Assembly: GCA_030035585.1 (NCBI GenBank)
Contig: CM057464.1
Coordinates: 72,090,919 to 72,154,918 of the forward strand
Length of the DNA stretch: 64,000 bases
Reading direction: 5' to 3'
Source: Dugong dugon
Lineage: Eukaryota > Chordata > Mammalia > Sirenia > Dugongidae
Shown: positions 33,470 through 48,456 of the stretch, piece after piece
Layout of the letters: each line of letters starts with the position of its first letter
Position numbering within the stretch: position 1 is the first letter of the stretch
Program-made: the position numbers and the translations under genes
Notes under the pieces: model-generated
The model's database searches: none
The model's input: the letters and a program-made list of their open reading frames with translations, nothing else
Told to the model about the DNA's origin: nothing

Positions 33470-35671
33470 GGAGCTGCTTTTGTAAAGGGTAAAGTGTTGA
33501 AAGTTTTTTAAATTAGACTTTTAAAGATGTAGTCTAGTAATAATGCATTTTAATTTTAAATTGCTTTAATCCGTGCATGAACTATTCTTCCTTAAAAGGA
33601 GGCTTTGATGAGTGATGGGCCTGGAACACCATGCTATGGAAGGTGATTTCCAGAGAGAAAAGTAGGCAGTGGTACCAGGACAAGGTCAGCTCCTGATTGA
33701 CGCTGATGATATGATAGAGTGACCCATGATGTGGGTGGTCTCGTTTCCTTTTATTATACACATCTGAAAAAAAAAACAAAAAAAAAAAACCTGAACTCTG
33801 AGCTGGAAGTAGGAGGCTGGAAAGTGGTAGCAGAGAAGCTACCGAGACCACTGAGCAACCTCAGAAAACTGCCCTGGGAACTTATGGGGAATGGTCCATG
33901 CCATTTCCTGGAAGTCTAGGAGCTAAAGGAATACAGTTATCCCCTACACTTACTTTGGGATTCATGTTTGGAAGTATCCTATAGGATTCCTACATTCCCT
34001 TTTTCTTGAATGTTCTTTTTGATCTCATGTCACAAAGGGAAATTTTCAACTTTGAGAACTCCTGAGGTGGTGTACTGAATAAGGAACTTACTATATAGTA
34101 TTTATACTGAGGAACCAGCTGGTCCGCAAATAACAGTCACGCTGCTGGAACTTGTTTAAAGAGCTCAGTCCCGGTGAAAGAGCCATGTCATTAGGCATGA
34201 TGCTATGGTAGAGGGGTGGTGGCCCTCAAGTTGCCATTCGGATTTCTGTAGATTCTTATATTAAATCAACACTAGGAATGTGAGTTTTGCCTCCTACCTA
34301 GGTTACTGGTAAACAGTAAAAATAAAACTTAAAGAATATTGAAAAGAGCAGCTCTGACCGAGCTTTGCCTTTTCTTCCTCACAAAGAAAGCAGACTTGTT
34401 AGCCTTGAGCATTCAATCTTACTTAGTTGAGCGGAATCTCTGGGATACTAATGGTTTCTCTTGTTCCTTAAACAGTAGCGCAATTCAAAAAGCTTTCAAA
34501 GTTAGGCCTTGTGGTTGTGGTTCTTCATGTGGATTAATATTAGAATTTAATGCTTAGATCAGTTTGTGGAGCTAAAATGTGATGATTTTGAGTTCTGTTT
34601 TGTTTTTGCGTGACTGTGAGTTGCTAGGGAATATATTCTCAGTTTTTTCCATTTTGCTTTTTACTTAACTGTTTTGGTCAGCCAGTGGGAAACAGTGTGA
34701 ATTTAGTATGTGTGAGAAATTTGAATATGAGAGGATTTATTTTGAGAATACGAGGCCACCGTTTACAGGAGCTGTAAATGCTTCAGAATGCAGGTCGGTC
34801 TATGCAGAGAGAAAGGTAACGCTGAGATTTCACAGTTTTAATCTTAAATTGTCACTACAAAGATGCCACGTTCTATGCTGTAGCTCATGTGTATTTCAAA
34901 AATTATAGAAAATGTTTTCAAACAAGTTAAGCTCTTCTCCACCATTGAACTCTTCAGTGATTATAATTCCATCATCATATTTCTAAATATCAGAAATCTG
35001 GATAGGGCCTAACAGTTTGAACAAACAGCGTTGTGCAATTAATCTAGTTCGCGTGATTTCTTAACAAATGCAAAACCAAGTTTCATATTTAAATTGTTTG
35101 GAGTCTGTGGGGCTTCAGTATGTATGCATTTGGTGCTTAGGTTATTTGGTCTTTTAGTGTTTGCCTATATTCTATGTCTTGACAGTACCCTTTCTCCTCT
35201 TCTGGAAAAGTAGTTTAGCAAGTCCTTGTACCGAACATTCCAACGTAAATATAGTAACGTCATGGTTACCACTGCAGGGCTTAACCAGTTTAGCAGTTTG
35301 TTAGATCTGGATACTTGGCTGCAATATGTTATATTAACTGGTTAGTCAGGTCCCTCCTCCACCCTTCAAGATCTCTTGATAATGGTTTAAAACACTTTTG
35401 TAGTCTTCGGCATTATCGAGACTAAGAGACAAAGTCCTTTTCTTCCTCCTTTACTTTTAATTAGCATGCACTAAGAGTGCCGTTAAATATTGCCTTAGAA
35501 GATTATGGGCCACTCTTGAATATCTTGAGTGATCGTAATCTGTTAACTCAGATTAATTTTTTAAATACTGTGTTAACAACTGAGTTCCTCCATTTCTTGC
35601 TTGCTATCCAGAAAGATCAAACCCTGGCTATAGGCAGTATTGATTTATCACTGTGGGAGATGAAAAACATT
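33470..35671. other. Long intron stretch without a recognised repeat
   Basis: About 2.2 kb with no named repeat seen apart from an A-rich patch at 33767-33790. It is one of the longer repeat-poor parts of the intron. No open frame in it resembles a protein. Confidence 0.5.
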
Positions 35672-35688
35672 AACTAATGGGCACTCTT

Positions 35689-38600
35689 TTCTTTTTTTCT
35701 CCCCAATGGCATTTTTTAAAATTGTTGTAGTCTAAATGAAGTTTACATTTCAAGTTAGTCTCCCATACAAAATTTTATACATACATTGTTATGTGACCCT
35801 AATTGCTCACCCCATTCTGCGAAAGCACACTCATCCTTTCTGTCCCTGATTCCCTCCTAACCCTCTCTGCCTTCCCATCTCACCTCTGGACAGAGGCTGC
35901 CCCTTTGGTCTCTTGTATCTACTTGAGCTAAGAGGCACACTCCTCACGAGTATCACTTTATATCCCACAATCCAGTCCAATCCCTATCTGAAGAGTTGGC
36001 CTTGTAAATTGTTTTAGTTATGGTCTTACAGAGAATCCAGGGGCCGTGCTTTCTGGGGTTCCTCCAGTCTCAGACCATTAAGTCTGGTCTTCTTACTAGA
36101 ATTTGAGTTCTGCACCCCATCTTTCTCCTGCTCCATCAGGGACTCTCTGTTGTGTTCCCTGTCAGGGCAGTCATTGGTGGTAGCCAGGCACCATCTAGTA
36201 CTTCTGGTCTCAGGCTGATGAAATCTCTGATTTATGTAGCCCTTTCTGTCTCTTGGGCTACTACTTTCCTTCTGTCTTTGGTGTTCTTCATTCTCCTTTA
36301 CTCCAGGTGGTTGGGACCAATTGATGCATCTTAGATGGCCACTTGCAAGCTTTTAAGACCCCCAGATACCACTCACCAAAGTAGGATGCAGAACATTTTC
36401 TTAATAAGCTTTGTTATGCCAGTTGACCTAGATGTCCCCTGAAACCATGGTCCCCAGACCCCTACCTCTGCTACTCTGTCTCTCAAAGTGTTTGATTGTG
36501 TTCAAGAAACTTCTTAGCTTTGGTTTAGTCCAGTTGTGCTGACTTCCCCTGTAGTGTGTGCTGTCCTTCCCTTCACCTAAGATGATTCTTATCTACTATC
36601 TAGTTAGTAAATAGTCCTCACCCTCCCTCCCCACCCTGGTAACCATCAAAGAATGTTTTCTTCTGTGTTTAAACCTTTTCTTGAGTTCTTATAATAGTGG
36701 TCTTACACAGTATTTGTCCTTCTGTGACAGACTAAATTCACTCAGCTTAATAAGTTCCCGCTTCCTCCATGTTATAAGGTGTTTCACAGCTTCACCATTG
36801 TTCTTTATCGTTGTGTAGTATTCCCTTGTGTGGATATACCACAATTTGTTTATCCATTCATCCATTGATGGGCATGTAGGTTGTTTCCATCTTTTTGCTA
36901 TTGTGAACGGTGCTGCAGTGAACATGGGTGTGCATATATCTATTTGTGTGATGGCTCTTGTTTCTCTAGGATATATTCCAAGGAGCGGGATAGCTGGATC
37001 ATATGGTACTTCTATTTCTAGCTTTTTAAGGAAGCGCCAAATCAATTTCCAAAGTGGTTGTACCATTTTACATTCCCACCAACGGTGTATAAGTGTTCTA
37101 GTCTCTCCACAACCTCTCCAGCATTTATTATTTCGTGTTTTTTGAATTAAGGCTAGCCTTGTTGGGGTGAGATGATATCTCATTGTAGTTTTGATCTGCA
37201 TTTCTCTAATGGCTAATGATCGTGAGCATTTCTTCATGTGCATGTTAGCCGCCTGAATATCTTCTTTGGTGAAGTGCCTGTTCATATCCTTTGCCCATTT
37301 TTAAATTGGGTTATTTGTCTTTTTGTTGTTGAGGTTTTGCAGTATCTTGTATATTTTAGAGATTAGACCCTGATCGGATTTGTCATAGCCAAAAATTTTT
37401 TTTCCCAGTCTATAGGTTGTCTTTTTACTCTTTTGGTGAAGTCTTTTGATGAGCGTAAGTGTTTGATTTTTAGAAGCTTCCATTTATCTAGTGTCTCTTC
37501 TGGTGCTTGTGCATTGTTTCTTATGGTTTGTATTTTGTTTATGCCATGTATGAGGACTTCCCTGTTTTTTTCTTCCATGATCTTTATCGTTTTCGATTTT
37601 ATATTTAAGTCTTTGATCCATTTTGAGTTAGTTTTTGTGCATGGAGTGAGGTATGGGTCTTGTTTCAGTTTTTTGCAGATGGATATCCAGTTATGCCAGC
37701 ACCATTTGTTAAAGAGACTGTCTTTTCCCACAATAAATGGATTTTGGGCCTTTGTCAAAAATCAACTGCTCACAGGTGGATGAGTTTATATCTGGATTCT
37801 CAACTCTGTTCCATTGGTCTATGTATCTGTTGTTGTACAATACCAGCCTGTTTTGACTACTGTGGCAGTACAATAGGTTCTAAAATCAGGCAGTGTGAGG
37901 CCTCCCACTTTGTTCTTCTTCTTGAGTAATGCTTTATTTATTCAGGGCCTCTTCCCTTTCCATATGAAGTTGGTGATTTTTTTCTCCATCTCATTAAGAA
38001 ATGCCGGTGGAATCTGGATCGGGATTGCATTGTATCTGTAGCTTGCTTTGGGTAGAACTGACATTTTCACTATGTTGAGTCTTCCTATCCATGAGCAAGG
38101 TATGTTTTTCCACTTATGCAGGTCTCTTTAGTTTCTTGCAGTAGTGTCTTGTAGTTTTCTGTGTATAGATCTTTTACATCTCTGGTTAGATTTATTCCTA
38201 AGTATTTTATCTTCTTGGGGGCTATTGTAAATGATATTGATTTGGTAATTTCCTCTTTGAGGTTCTCTTTGTTGGTGTAAAGGAACCCAACTGATTTTTG
38301 TATGTTTAACTTGTGTCCTGAAACTTTGCTGAAATCTATTAGTTCCAGTAGTTTTCTTGTGGATTCTTTAGGGTTTTCTGTGTATAAGATCATATCATCT
38401 GCAAATACAGATACTTTAACTTCTTCCCTACCAATTTGGATGCCCTTTATTTCTTTTTCTAGCCTAATTGCTCTGGTTAGGACCTCCAGCACAATGTTGA
38501 ATAGAGTGGTGATAGAGGGCATCCTTGTCTGGTTCCCGTTCTCAAGGAGAATGCGTTCAGACTCTCTCCATTTAGGATGATGTTGGCTGTTGGCTTTGAA

Positions 38601-39074
38601 TAAATGCCCTTAATTATATTGAGGAATTTCCCTTCTATTCCTATTTTGTTGAGAGTTTTTATCATGAATGGGTGTTGGACTTTGTTCAATGCCTTTTTTG
38701 CATCGATTGATAAGATCAGGTGGTTCTTATCTTTTGTTTTATTTATGTGATGGATTACATTGATTGTTTTTCTAATGTTGAACCGTCCCTGCATACCTGA
38801 TATAAATCTGACTTGATCGTGGTGAATTATTTTTTTCATGTGTTGCTGAATTCTGTTAGCTAGAATTTTGTTGAAGATTTTTGTGTCAATGTTCATATGG
38901 GATATTGGTCTGTAATTTTGTTTTTTTGTGGTGTCTTTTCCTGGTTTTGGTATCAGGATTATGCTGGCTTCATAGAATGAGTTTGGGAGTATTCCATCCT
39001 TTTCTATGCTCTGGAATACCTTTAGTAGAAGTGGTGTTATCTCTTCTCTGAAAGTTTGGTAGAATTCTCCAGTG
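35689..39074 (-). mobile_element. L1, 5'-truncated, 3.4 kb (antisense)
   Basis: The 3' UTR occupies 35715-36690 and decayed ORF2 occupies 36690-39074. A target-site duplication flanks it: aactaatgggcactctt at 35672-35688 and aactgatgggcactctt at 39075-39091 (16 of 17 identical). The element was therefore 5'-truncated at insertion within the reverse transcriptase region. Orientation is opposite to LRRC1. Confidence 0.93.
36689..39074 (-). pseudogene. L1 ORF2 remnant (reverse transcriptase and C-terminal Cys-rich region)
   Basis: Fragments in several frames spell the ORF2 order on the minus strand: [13 protein letters not shown] and [10 protein letters not shown] (38477-39074), then [14 protein letters not shown] (FADD catalytic codons at 38394-38405), then a linker, then [14 protein letters not shown] and the C-terminal Cys-rich [18 protein letters not shown] (about 37110-37160). 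The parent protein reverse-transcribes L1 RNA. Stops and frameshifts separate the pieces, and the endonuclease domain was never inserted. It is dead. Confidence 0.92.
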
Positions 39075-39150
39075 AACTGATGGGCACTCTTATGGTGTTC
39101 TGTTTTTCCAAGGTAAGGACTCACCAGTGTTGGCCATATAGCTTTTCTTT

Positions 39151-39365
39151 AAAAACAATTTTATTGTGGTAAATATGTATGTAACAAATCGTCTGCCATT
39201 TCAACATTCTTCATGTGGATAATCCAGTGACATTAATTGTGTTTATCATGTTGTTCAACGATTACCATTATCCAATTCCAAATTTTTTCATCACTCTTAA
39301 CAGAAGCTCAGTGTCCCCTGAACAGTGAGTCCCACTTTTCCCCTCCATGTCACCTGCATATGGCT
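39151..39365 (-). repeat. Older L1 3' UTR fragment (antisense)
   Basis: aacaattttattgtggtaaatatg, gccatttcaacattcttcatg, cagtgacattaattgtg, tgttgttcaacgattaccatt: the familiar end of L1MA-type elements. Confidence 0.7.
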
Positions 39366-39703
39366 GCATAGGGTTTCCAAGGCTGTAATCCTTATGGGGG
39401 ACCCTGGTTGCACAGTGGTTAAGCACTGGGCTGCTAACTGAAAGGTTGGTGGTTTGAACCCACCAGCCATTCCATGGGAGAAAGATGTTGCAGTCTGCTT
39501 TCATACAGATTACAGCCTTGGAAACCCTATGGGGCAGTTCTACTACGGTGGCTATGAGTTAGAACCGACTCAGTGGCAGTGGATTTTAATCTTTACAAAA
39601 GCACACGGCCCTGTCTCTCTCCTGGGGAGCTGCTTGTGGGTTTGAACCACCAGCCTTTCAGTTAGCAGCTGAGTACTTTAACCACTGCACCACTAGGGAT
39701 CCT
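39366..39703 (-). mobile_element. AfroSINE (antisense) split by another AfroSINE
   Basis: 39366-39397 (catagggtttccaaggctgtaatcc) and 39598-39703 (ctctctcctggggagctgc ... cactgcaccactagggatcc) are the two halves of one antisense element. They are separated by a complete sense SINE. Confidence 0.82.
39398..39597 (+). mobile_element. AfroSINE inserted into another AfroSINE
   Basis: gaccctggttgcacagtgg, gttggtggtttgaacccacc, gatgttgcagtctgctttc, gagttagaaccgactcagtgg. Flanks aatccttatg and aatctttaca look like a decayed duplication. Confidence 0.9.
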
Positions 39704-39732
39704 TCCTTGCACATAGTAGGCATATTGTATAT

Positions 39733-40325
39733 GTGTTGCTGTTGTTGTTAGGTGCCATCTAATTGGTTCCAACTCATTAACGACCCTGTGTGCAACAGAA
39801 TGAAACGGTGCCTGGTCCTGCGCCATCCTCACAATCTTTGCTGTATTTGAGCCCATTGTTGCAGCCAGTATGTCAGTCCAGCACATTGAGGGTCTTCCTC
39901 TTTTTCACTGACCCTCTGTTTTACCAAGTATGATGTCCTTCTCCAGGGACTGGTCCCTCCTGATAACATGTCCAAAGTACGTAAGACGAAGTCTTGCCAT
40001 CCTCCTATCTAAGGAGCATTTTGATTGTATTTCTTCCAACAGAGACTGTTCATTCTTCTGTCAGTCCATGATATTATTCTTCGCCGACACTGTAATTCAA
40101 AGGCATCAATTCTTCTTCGATCTTCTTTATTCATTGTCTAGTTTTTGCTTGCATATGAGGTGACTGAAAAATACCATGGCTTGGGTCAGGCACACGTTAG
40201 TCCTCAAAGAGACATCTTTGCTTTTTAATACTTTAAAAAGGTCTTTTGCAGCAGATTTGCCCAATGTAGTACGCCATTTGATATCTTGATTGCTGCTTCC
40301 ATGGGCGTTGATTGGGATTATATAT
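39733..40325 (-). mobile_element. RTE 3' end, 5'-truncated (antisense)
   Basis: It starts at a (TTG)n tail and runs gttccaactcattaacgacc, gagggtcttcctctttttcac, tctttattcattgtctag, gaccatggcttgggtcagg-like, to ccaatgtagtacgccatttg. It is collinear with the larger RTE at 56508 onward. It shows the undisturbed sequence (tttaatactttaaaaaggtc) at the site where that copy carries a foreign insert. Confidence 0.88.
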
Positions 40326-40347
40326 ATAGTGCTTGTTATTGCCACAT

Positions 40348-40437
40348 CTTTCTCCTGTGGAGCCACTTGTGGTTTCAAACCACCAACCTTTCCAGTTAAC
40401 AGCTGAGCTCTTTAACCACTGCCCCACCAGGGCTCCT
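40348..40437 (-). mobile_element. AfroSINE 5' half (antisense)
   Basis: tttctcctgtggagccacttg, gtttcaaaccaccaaccttt, ctttaaccactgccccaccag. Confidence 0.85.
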
Positions 40438-40912
40438 GTTATTGCTATTAGGTTGGATAAATTATATTGAACCCATGGCAAAACCCACACTAAACAAAAT
40501 TTTATTCTACTTGAGTCATGTAATGTTTTCCTGAGTACAGTGTGTGAAAAATGCAACCTTCTTGAAAATCCCATGTCAAAATATGAGACCATTTTAAAAA
40601 ACTTAATTGAAATATCTGTTTGAATTCTTATTGGAAGAAATTTTTTTTCCATGTGTAAACTGGCAATACCTCCATCTTTTCAAGTTTTGCTTGATGATAC
40701 AATTGGTTAAAATTTGAGGGAGAAACAACGCTTTCTACAAATAAATAGAATCCTTGGTTTTCTATGGTACCAAACATCAATACCAAAAAGTTTAATGATT
40801 CTCAGTCATTTGGCTTTTTTTTTTCTCAGCAGATTAACTTTTTTAAAGCAGTTTTTCCCTAAAATTTCTACTTTATCTTTTAACAGAAAGAGAGTATACT
40901 GTATAAAAAACC

Positions 40913-41043
40913 AAAAAACCCATTGCTGTAGAGTCAACAGAGTAGAACTGCCCCACAGAGTTTTCAAAGAGCGGCTAGTGGATTTGAACTGCCAACATTT
41001 TGGTCAGTAGCCGTAGCACTTAAGCGCTATGCCACCAGGGCTC
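40913..41043 (-). mobile_element. AfroSINE short form (antisense)
   Basis: aaacccattgctgtagagtc, agtagaactgccccacagag, gtggatttgaactgccaac, gctatgccaccagggctc. Confidence 0.9.
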
Positions 41044-41049
41044 AGAAGG

Positions 41050-43060
41050 TACTATACTGCTGTCTACTAACTTCTTTTTTTCCTTAACCCTGAAGCACAT
41101 GTATTTATCGTATTATTAAATGGCTTCTTAATGATTTTTAATAGCCACATAATGGTTCGTTGTTTGAATTTATCATCCTGTGTTTAATCATTCCTCTATT
41201 GTTGTGTGTCTCAAGTTGATATCTTCCTCCCTACCCCCATTCATATTTAATCCTTCCCTGTGCCTTGCCAACCCTGATTAATCCAAGTCTTGCCAATTCT
41301 CCATCTGTGCCATCAGCATTGTCCTCCAATGTCTTGTCCCCTCATTCAGGTTCTCAGTAAAGCAATAACATCCCAGTCTGTCTTGCTCTTAATAACAGTT
41401 TTACTTCTCCAAACTGTTGCAAGCACCAATGCCAGCCTTGTCCACTCTTCTGATCATATCACAATAAATAAAACATTCTTGGCTTCATGATTTTCATAGT
41501 GATTCGCCCTTGGCTATTCTAATTATGGATCATCTTTGGGCATTTACGTGTCCTTTAAGGATCTGCTAACAGTGACAACTTGATAATGTGTGAAAACACC
41601 TTGAAAAAGTTAAAATATGCTAGCAAATGAAAGGGGATAAATTATTGGTAGAGGCCAGAAGACAGAAAAAGTGGAAAGGGAAATATTTTGAGCGAAGTGA
41701 ACAGAAAGCATCTTTATTATAAATGCTGTAGTATACATGCTGAAACTCAGTGGAGGAACTAATTTACTTCTCTGTGATTTGATGTACCTTCAACTTTTTT
41801 AGGGGGCATGCAAGGAAAGGAGTCAGCATCCTTTTCTTTGTTGTGTATGGAAAAGTATACCAGTGTCACTGAAAAAATTGTGTTTTAGAGCAGGAGAAGC
41901 TTTTTTTCCTGTGATGTTTATTTGTTTTATAGGGAAGGGAATACAATCTAAATATATTTTTCTCTGCTTCAGATTATAGAAGAAATGGTTATTAAACTAT
42001 ATGTTTAGACCATTTATGTCATTTTATAACCTAGCCTAGTAGTACATGGTAATTTTATATTTTATAAATCACCATTTCAAATTCTCGAGTTGTTCCAACT
42101 CTTTTTTGGACTCCATTCTACGTTTCTAGAAATTGTTCACTGTTATAAAAAAATTTGAATTGCCAGCCGAATAGACAGTGTAATCTTTTTTCAAGTTTTC
42201 CCCAAGCCTGCCCTGTAATACCTCCTCACTTGCCACCAAAACTAGACGAAGCCTTTTTTTATATGCCCTTTTGCCATGTCATAGTATAAAGTCATGTCAA
42301 ATTCTGTCTGTTGCTTTCCCAGTTTCTTTTAGCGTTCATCTTGGCTTTATCTGGATGTTTGTTACTTCTCCCATGATCCTCTAGATGTGGATTCATTTTC
42401 TTATCTGTCTTGATTTCTTTCCTTTTATGTCTACTCTCTGGGTCTGGATTGGATTGGCAGTCCCACCACTTACGTGTTCTCGCAGGCAGGTTTCATTAGC
42501 ATGCTCTTTTCTTCCCTCTCAACTCATTAATCAAGATGGAATACAGCACTGGCGCAATTTTAGTAGTTACCCGTTTCCTAGCCTAAGTATTTTTATTTTT
42601 TTTCCTCTCAGATGACTTTGTTTTACTAAAACTAATTAGAACATAGTTTCACAAATTTTTGTTTAGTTTTCAAATGGTTACCTGAGGATTTGTACTCTCT
42701 GTAGCTCCAACATGGCTCTATTTTGGAATTTTTGTTATATTACTAAGTGGTGTACAATGTCAGGGAAGCTACTGAATGTTGTTGAACTTGTTTCCTCAGC
42801 TGGTAACTGGAGATAAAAAGCTTTAGGTAGGTCACTGCCAAGCATAGAGAATCCCTTAATAAGGTCAACTGCTGTATCATTATTGTTACTGATGTTATTG
42901 TTGCTTTGGTCACTATGGTGACTTCTCCTTCTCGTTTTCCTCCTCCTACAGATATTGCCTTCTCATTAACTGTGATGAATTGAAGAATTTGATGTCCTTT
43001 GTGCTAATTATCTGGTATTTTCCTTCCTGATTATGAAGTGCTTAAACAGTCACTTAAAAT
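41050..43060. other. Intron stretch, mostly unassigned
   Basis: About 2 kb. A weak old-L1-like patch (ccacataatggttcgttgtttg) lies near 41145-41210, and a possible old repeat at 41290-41460. No gene recognised. Confidence 0.45.
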
Positions 43061-43061
43061 T

Positions 43062-43600
43062 TTTTTTATTGTGAAATAAGAAATGTATATAAAAAAGTGC
43101 ATAAAATATAAATGTATAGTTTATAACAAATTATAAAGTGAACACTTGTAATTACTACTCAGTTTAAGAAATTGAACTTTGCCAGGACTCTATTGTATGC
43201 CCTTCCTGACCATAATCCTTTTCCCTCACACCTAGAAGTAACCACTAACCTGATTTTATAGTTATCACTTCTTTGCCTTTCTTTATACTTTTTTTTTTTA
43301 AACACCTGTAAATGCATTTCTAAAAGAAATAGTTTAGTTTTGGCTATTTTTCAACATTACATGAATAGAGTAATATAGTATTTATTCTTTTGTACCTGCC
43401 TTTATTTGCTCAATTTTTTTTTGAAGATTCATCCATGGTATACCTAACAGTAAGCTTTCATTTTCATTGCTGTATACAATTTTATTGTAAGAATATATCA
43501 TTGTTTATCAGACCTGCTATGGGTTGTTTACCATTTTGGGCTATTACAAAGAATTCTGTTAAGCACATTTTTGTATCTGTATTTCAATATACAGGTATAT
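43062..43600 (-). repeat. Old L1M-type 3' fragment (antisense)
   Basis: ttttttattgtgaaataagaaatgtatataaaaaagtgc, agtgaacacttgtaattac, aagaaattgaactttgccagg, gtatacaattttattgtaag. Confidence 0.6.
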
Positions 43601-43604
43601 GAGG

Positions 43605-45960
<2,356 letters not shown>

Positions 45961-45964
45961 GTTA

Positions 45965-46171
45965 TTTGTTGTCATTGTGTGCCATTTAGTTGATTCCAAC
46001 TCATAGCAACTCTACAGGACAATGTAGAACGGCCTCATAGGATTTCCTAGGCTGTAATATTCTTGGGAGCAGATTGCCAGGTCTTTTCTCCTGTGGAGCA
46101 GCTCCAGAGTTTGAACCATCGACCTTTTGGTTAGCAGCCGAGCACTTAACCATTGCACTACTGGGGGTCCT
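45965..46171 (-). mobile_element. AfroSINE, long form (antisense)
   Basis: Tail tgccatttagttgattccaac, middle taggctgtaatattcttggg and cagattgccaggtcttttctcc, head cgaccttttggttagcagccgagcac and ggggtcc. Confidence 0.92.
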
Positions 46172-46174
46172 TAA

Positions 46175-46755
46175 TTATGCTTAATCTTTTAGATGGATAC
46201 TCTGGTTTAACCCTGTGTTTCATAACTCTTACAATACTCTCTGAGTGGGGTGGTACCCCTACTTATAATAGGATATTATTACTTTAAGTTAAAGTGGCAG
46301 CTCCCAGTGGTCCTGTCTTTACTAATGGGATTCAGGTCTTGCAAGGATGTTGCAATAATTTTAAGACACATTGTTATAAATTTCACCTTGGCCAAAAAGT
46401 TTACACCTGAATATAGGCCGAAATATAGTCTGAATTGTTTATAGAAAGGATAATATCTTGTTTTGCATTTTACTTTTGCTTTCCCTGCAAAAATATTTAA
46501 GTTTCTTCTCAATGAACCTGAGGTCTGGGTCTTTCAATGTGATGTCTTCCACAGAAACCCCAAGGCTTAGATACAGTACTTTTCTGTGAGTCATGATTAT
46601 AATGCAGCAGTGATAATCAGTACTTGACTGAAAACATGGTGAAGAAAAAAATGATTTGTTTTTTCAGTTTTAACAGCTTTTAAATTGGTCTGTCATCTGT
46701 TGGATTTCATAAATTGAAAAGTGTCTTTATGCTGACCTGTGTTTTTGACATAGGG
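46175..46755. other. Intron sequence without a recognised element
   Basis: Nothing recognised. Confidence 0.5.
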
Positions 46756-46759
46756 TCTC

Positions 46760-47340
46760 CTCTTTCATGAAAATTATTTCTTGAAGGTCCAGGGAAACAG
46801 TATTTTGGGGAGGCTTGTTTTAGACTGGCTTAAGTGGTTGCAGGGAACCCAGATCTGCTTCAGTAAAGGGGATTTGATTGTAAGGATGAATGTGAAGCTG
46901 ACATCCCAAAAGCATTGGCTCCAGCTCATATGAGGCTGTCGTGGGCTTCACAGCCTCTGTCTTATAGTGTATCAGCTTCTTTCTTCATGGGTGCTTTCTT
47001 CTCACCTCCCTGCTTACCTGCTCTCTTGGAACTGGCCTGTGGGACCTCCAGATCCAACATTTTATACCCTCTCTCAGTGCAATTTTTGGCTTCTACCTTT
47101 GCTGTAGCATCCGATTTGCTACTGACAAATTTCTAAGTGAGGAATGACTGGCACAGCTCATCTTTTGATGCAACCAAAGTCCATAAGCCCCTGATCACTG
47201 AGCACCCTAGAGATTGGCTGCTCCGGGAGAGGGGTGGCCAGCAGTTCAAAGCATGGCCCTGCCCCTCAGCCCAGAGGTTGCTGATGGGCAGCTTCCTTGA
47301 GCCTGGAGTGTGTGGTGAGGCAGGCACTTTAGGCCAGGTC
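46760..47340. other. Possible old repeat, unassigned
   Basis: The segment aaaggggatttgattgtaagg ... gagaggggtggccagcagttc has the look of an old mammalian LTR or DNA element in reverse, but I cannot assign it. Short open frames here have no recognisable protein. Confidence 0.3.
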
Positions 47341-47344
47341 TCAC

Positions 47345-47523
47345 TAGCCCTGGTGGCGCAGTGGTTAAGCACTCAGCTGCTAACTGGAAAGTCGGCAGTT
47401 TGAACCCACCAGCCGCTCCATGGGAGAAAAGATGTGGCAGTCTGCTTCCCTAAAGATTACAGCCTTGGAAGCCCTAAGGGGCAGTTCTGCTCTGTCCTGT
47501 AGGGTTGCTGTTGGTTTTTGGTT
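47345..47523 (+). mobile_element. AfroSINE
   Basis: agccctggtggcgcagtgg, aagtcggcagtttgaacccacc, gatgtggcagtctgcttcc, ctctgtcctgtagggttgctg. The final gagtcggaatcg block is deleted. Confidence 0.93.
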
Positions 47524-47529
47524 CTGACT

Positions 47530-48204
47530 AGAACTTGCTTCGAGGGCTGTTCTGTGTTATACTTATTTAAGGCACGTGTAATTGAGACTAATATCTCTTG
47601 TTTTAGCAATTATCTGTCGTAAAGAGTGTCTGGCTATTAACTCTGCAAGGAAGCAGTGACTTTGTAAAATGGTCACTGAAATCACAAAATCTGAAGAACT
47701 AAAATAGCAATTTTGAAATTGGCATTAGAAAGGAAAATAAACAGGGGTCCAGAAATTCTTGAGAAAGAGGGAAAGTATTGTCTTTAATTATTTGTCAGGA
47801 AGGAAAACATAGAGTTTGTCAGTTCCTAGTCCCGTTATTAACTTTAATGGGATGCCCTGTGGGAAGTCTGCATTGTCAGCTGCCAATTTCACAAGTTCCC
47901 ACATCGAGCTATTTCTTTTCAAACGTTCATAGCTAGAAAGAAGGGATACATGCCACTTACCATGTGTCCATTTTTACCTTCCAGCATGTTGATAAAAGAA
48001 GCAAAGCTTTCACTGAAGCCAAAAAGTTCCCTTTCCTCAGCAAACCTAGCCTCTTTTTTTTTTCCCCCTTCATTTTCAATTTTCCCTTCTGCAGGTGCTT
48101 AAGGATTTTGCAGAGCCTTTACTTTTTTATCAGGCACTTTTAGAAATGCTGTGAGAGAGTTAATTATCCCCTCCTGAGTTGGCAGAGCTCAGTCAGTAAC
48201 ATCA
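47530..48204. other. Intron sequence without a recognised element
   Basis: Nothing recognised. Confidence 0.5.
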
Positions 48205-48246
48205 TGGAGAGAGAGAGAGAGAGTGAGAGAGTGAGTGAGTGAGTGA

Positions 48247-48329
<83 letters not shown>
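48205..48329 (+). repeat. Compound microsatellite (GA)n(GTGA)n(GT)n
   Basis: GA repeats at 48207-48231 grade through GTGA units into about 38 uninterrupted GT units ending near 48329. The pure GT block is probably length-polymorphic. Confidence 0.97.
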
Positions 48330-48330
<1 letters not shown>

Positions 48331-48440
48331 ATATGGGGGACAACATGGAGGAGACTATGAAAACACTGCACAGATGACAAAGCAGAACAAGGTCACGTTT
48401 ACTATAACCAGCAGGGACATGTGTTTCCTCTCTGTCTCCT

Positions 48441-48456
48441 TTTTTTTTTTTTTTGC
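48441..48456. repeat. Poly(T) tract
   Basis: About 16 T; no element recognised. Confidence 0.7.

Noticed and set aside
48164-48380. Frames encoding long His-Thr or Cys-Val repeats
   Set aside because: They are direct translations of the GT microsatellite.
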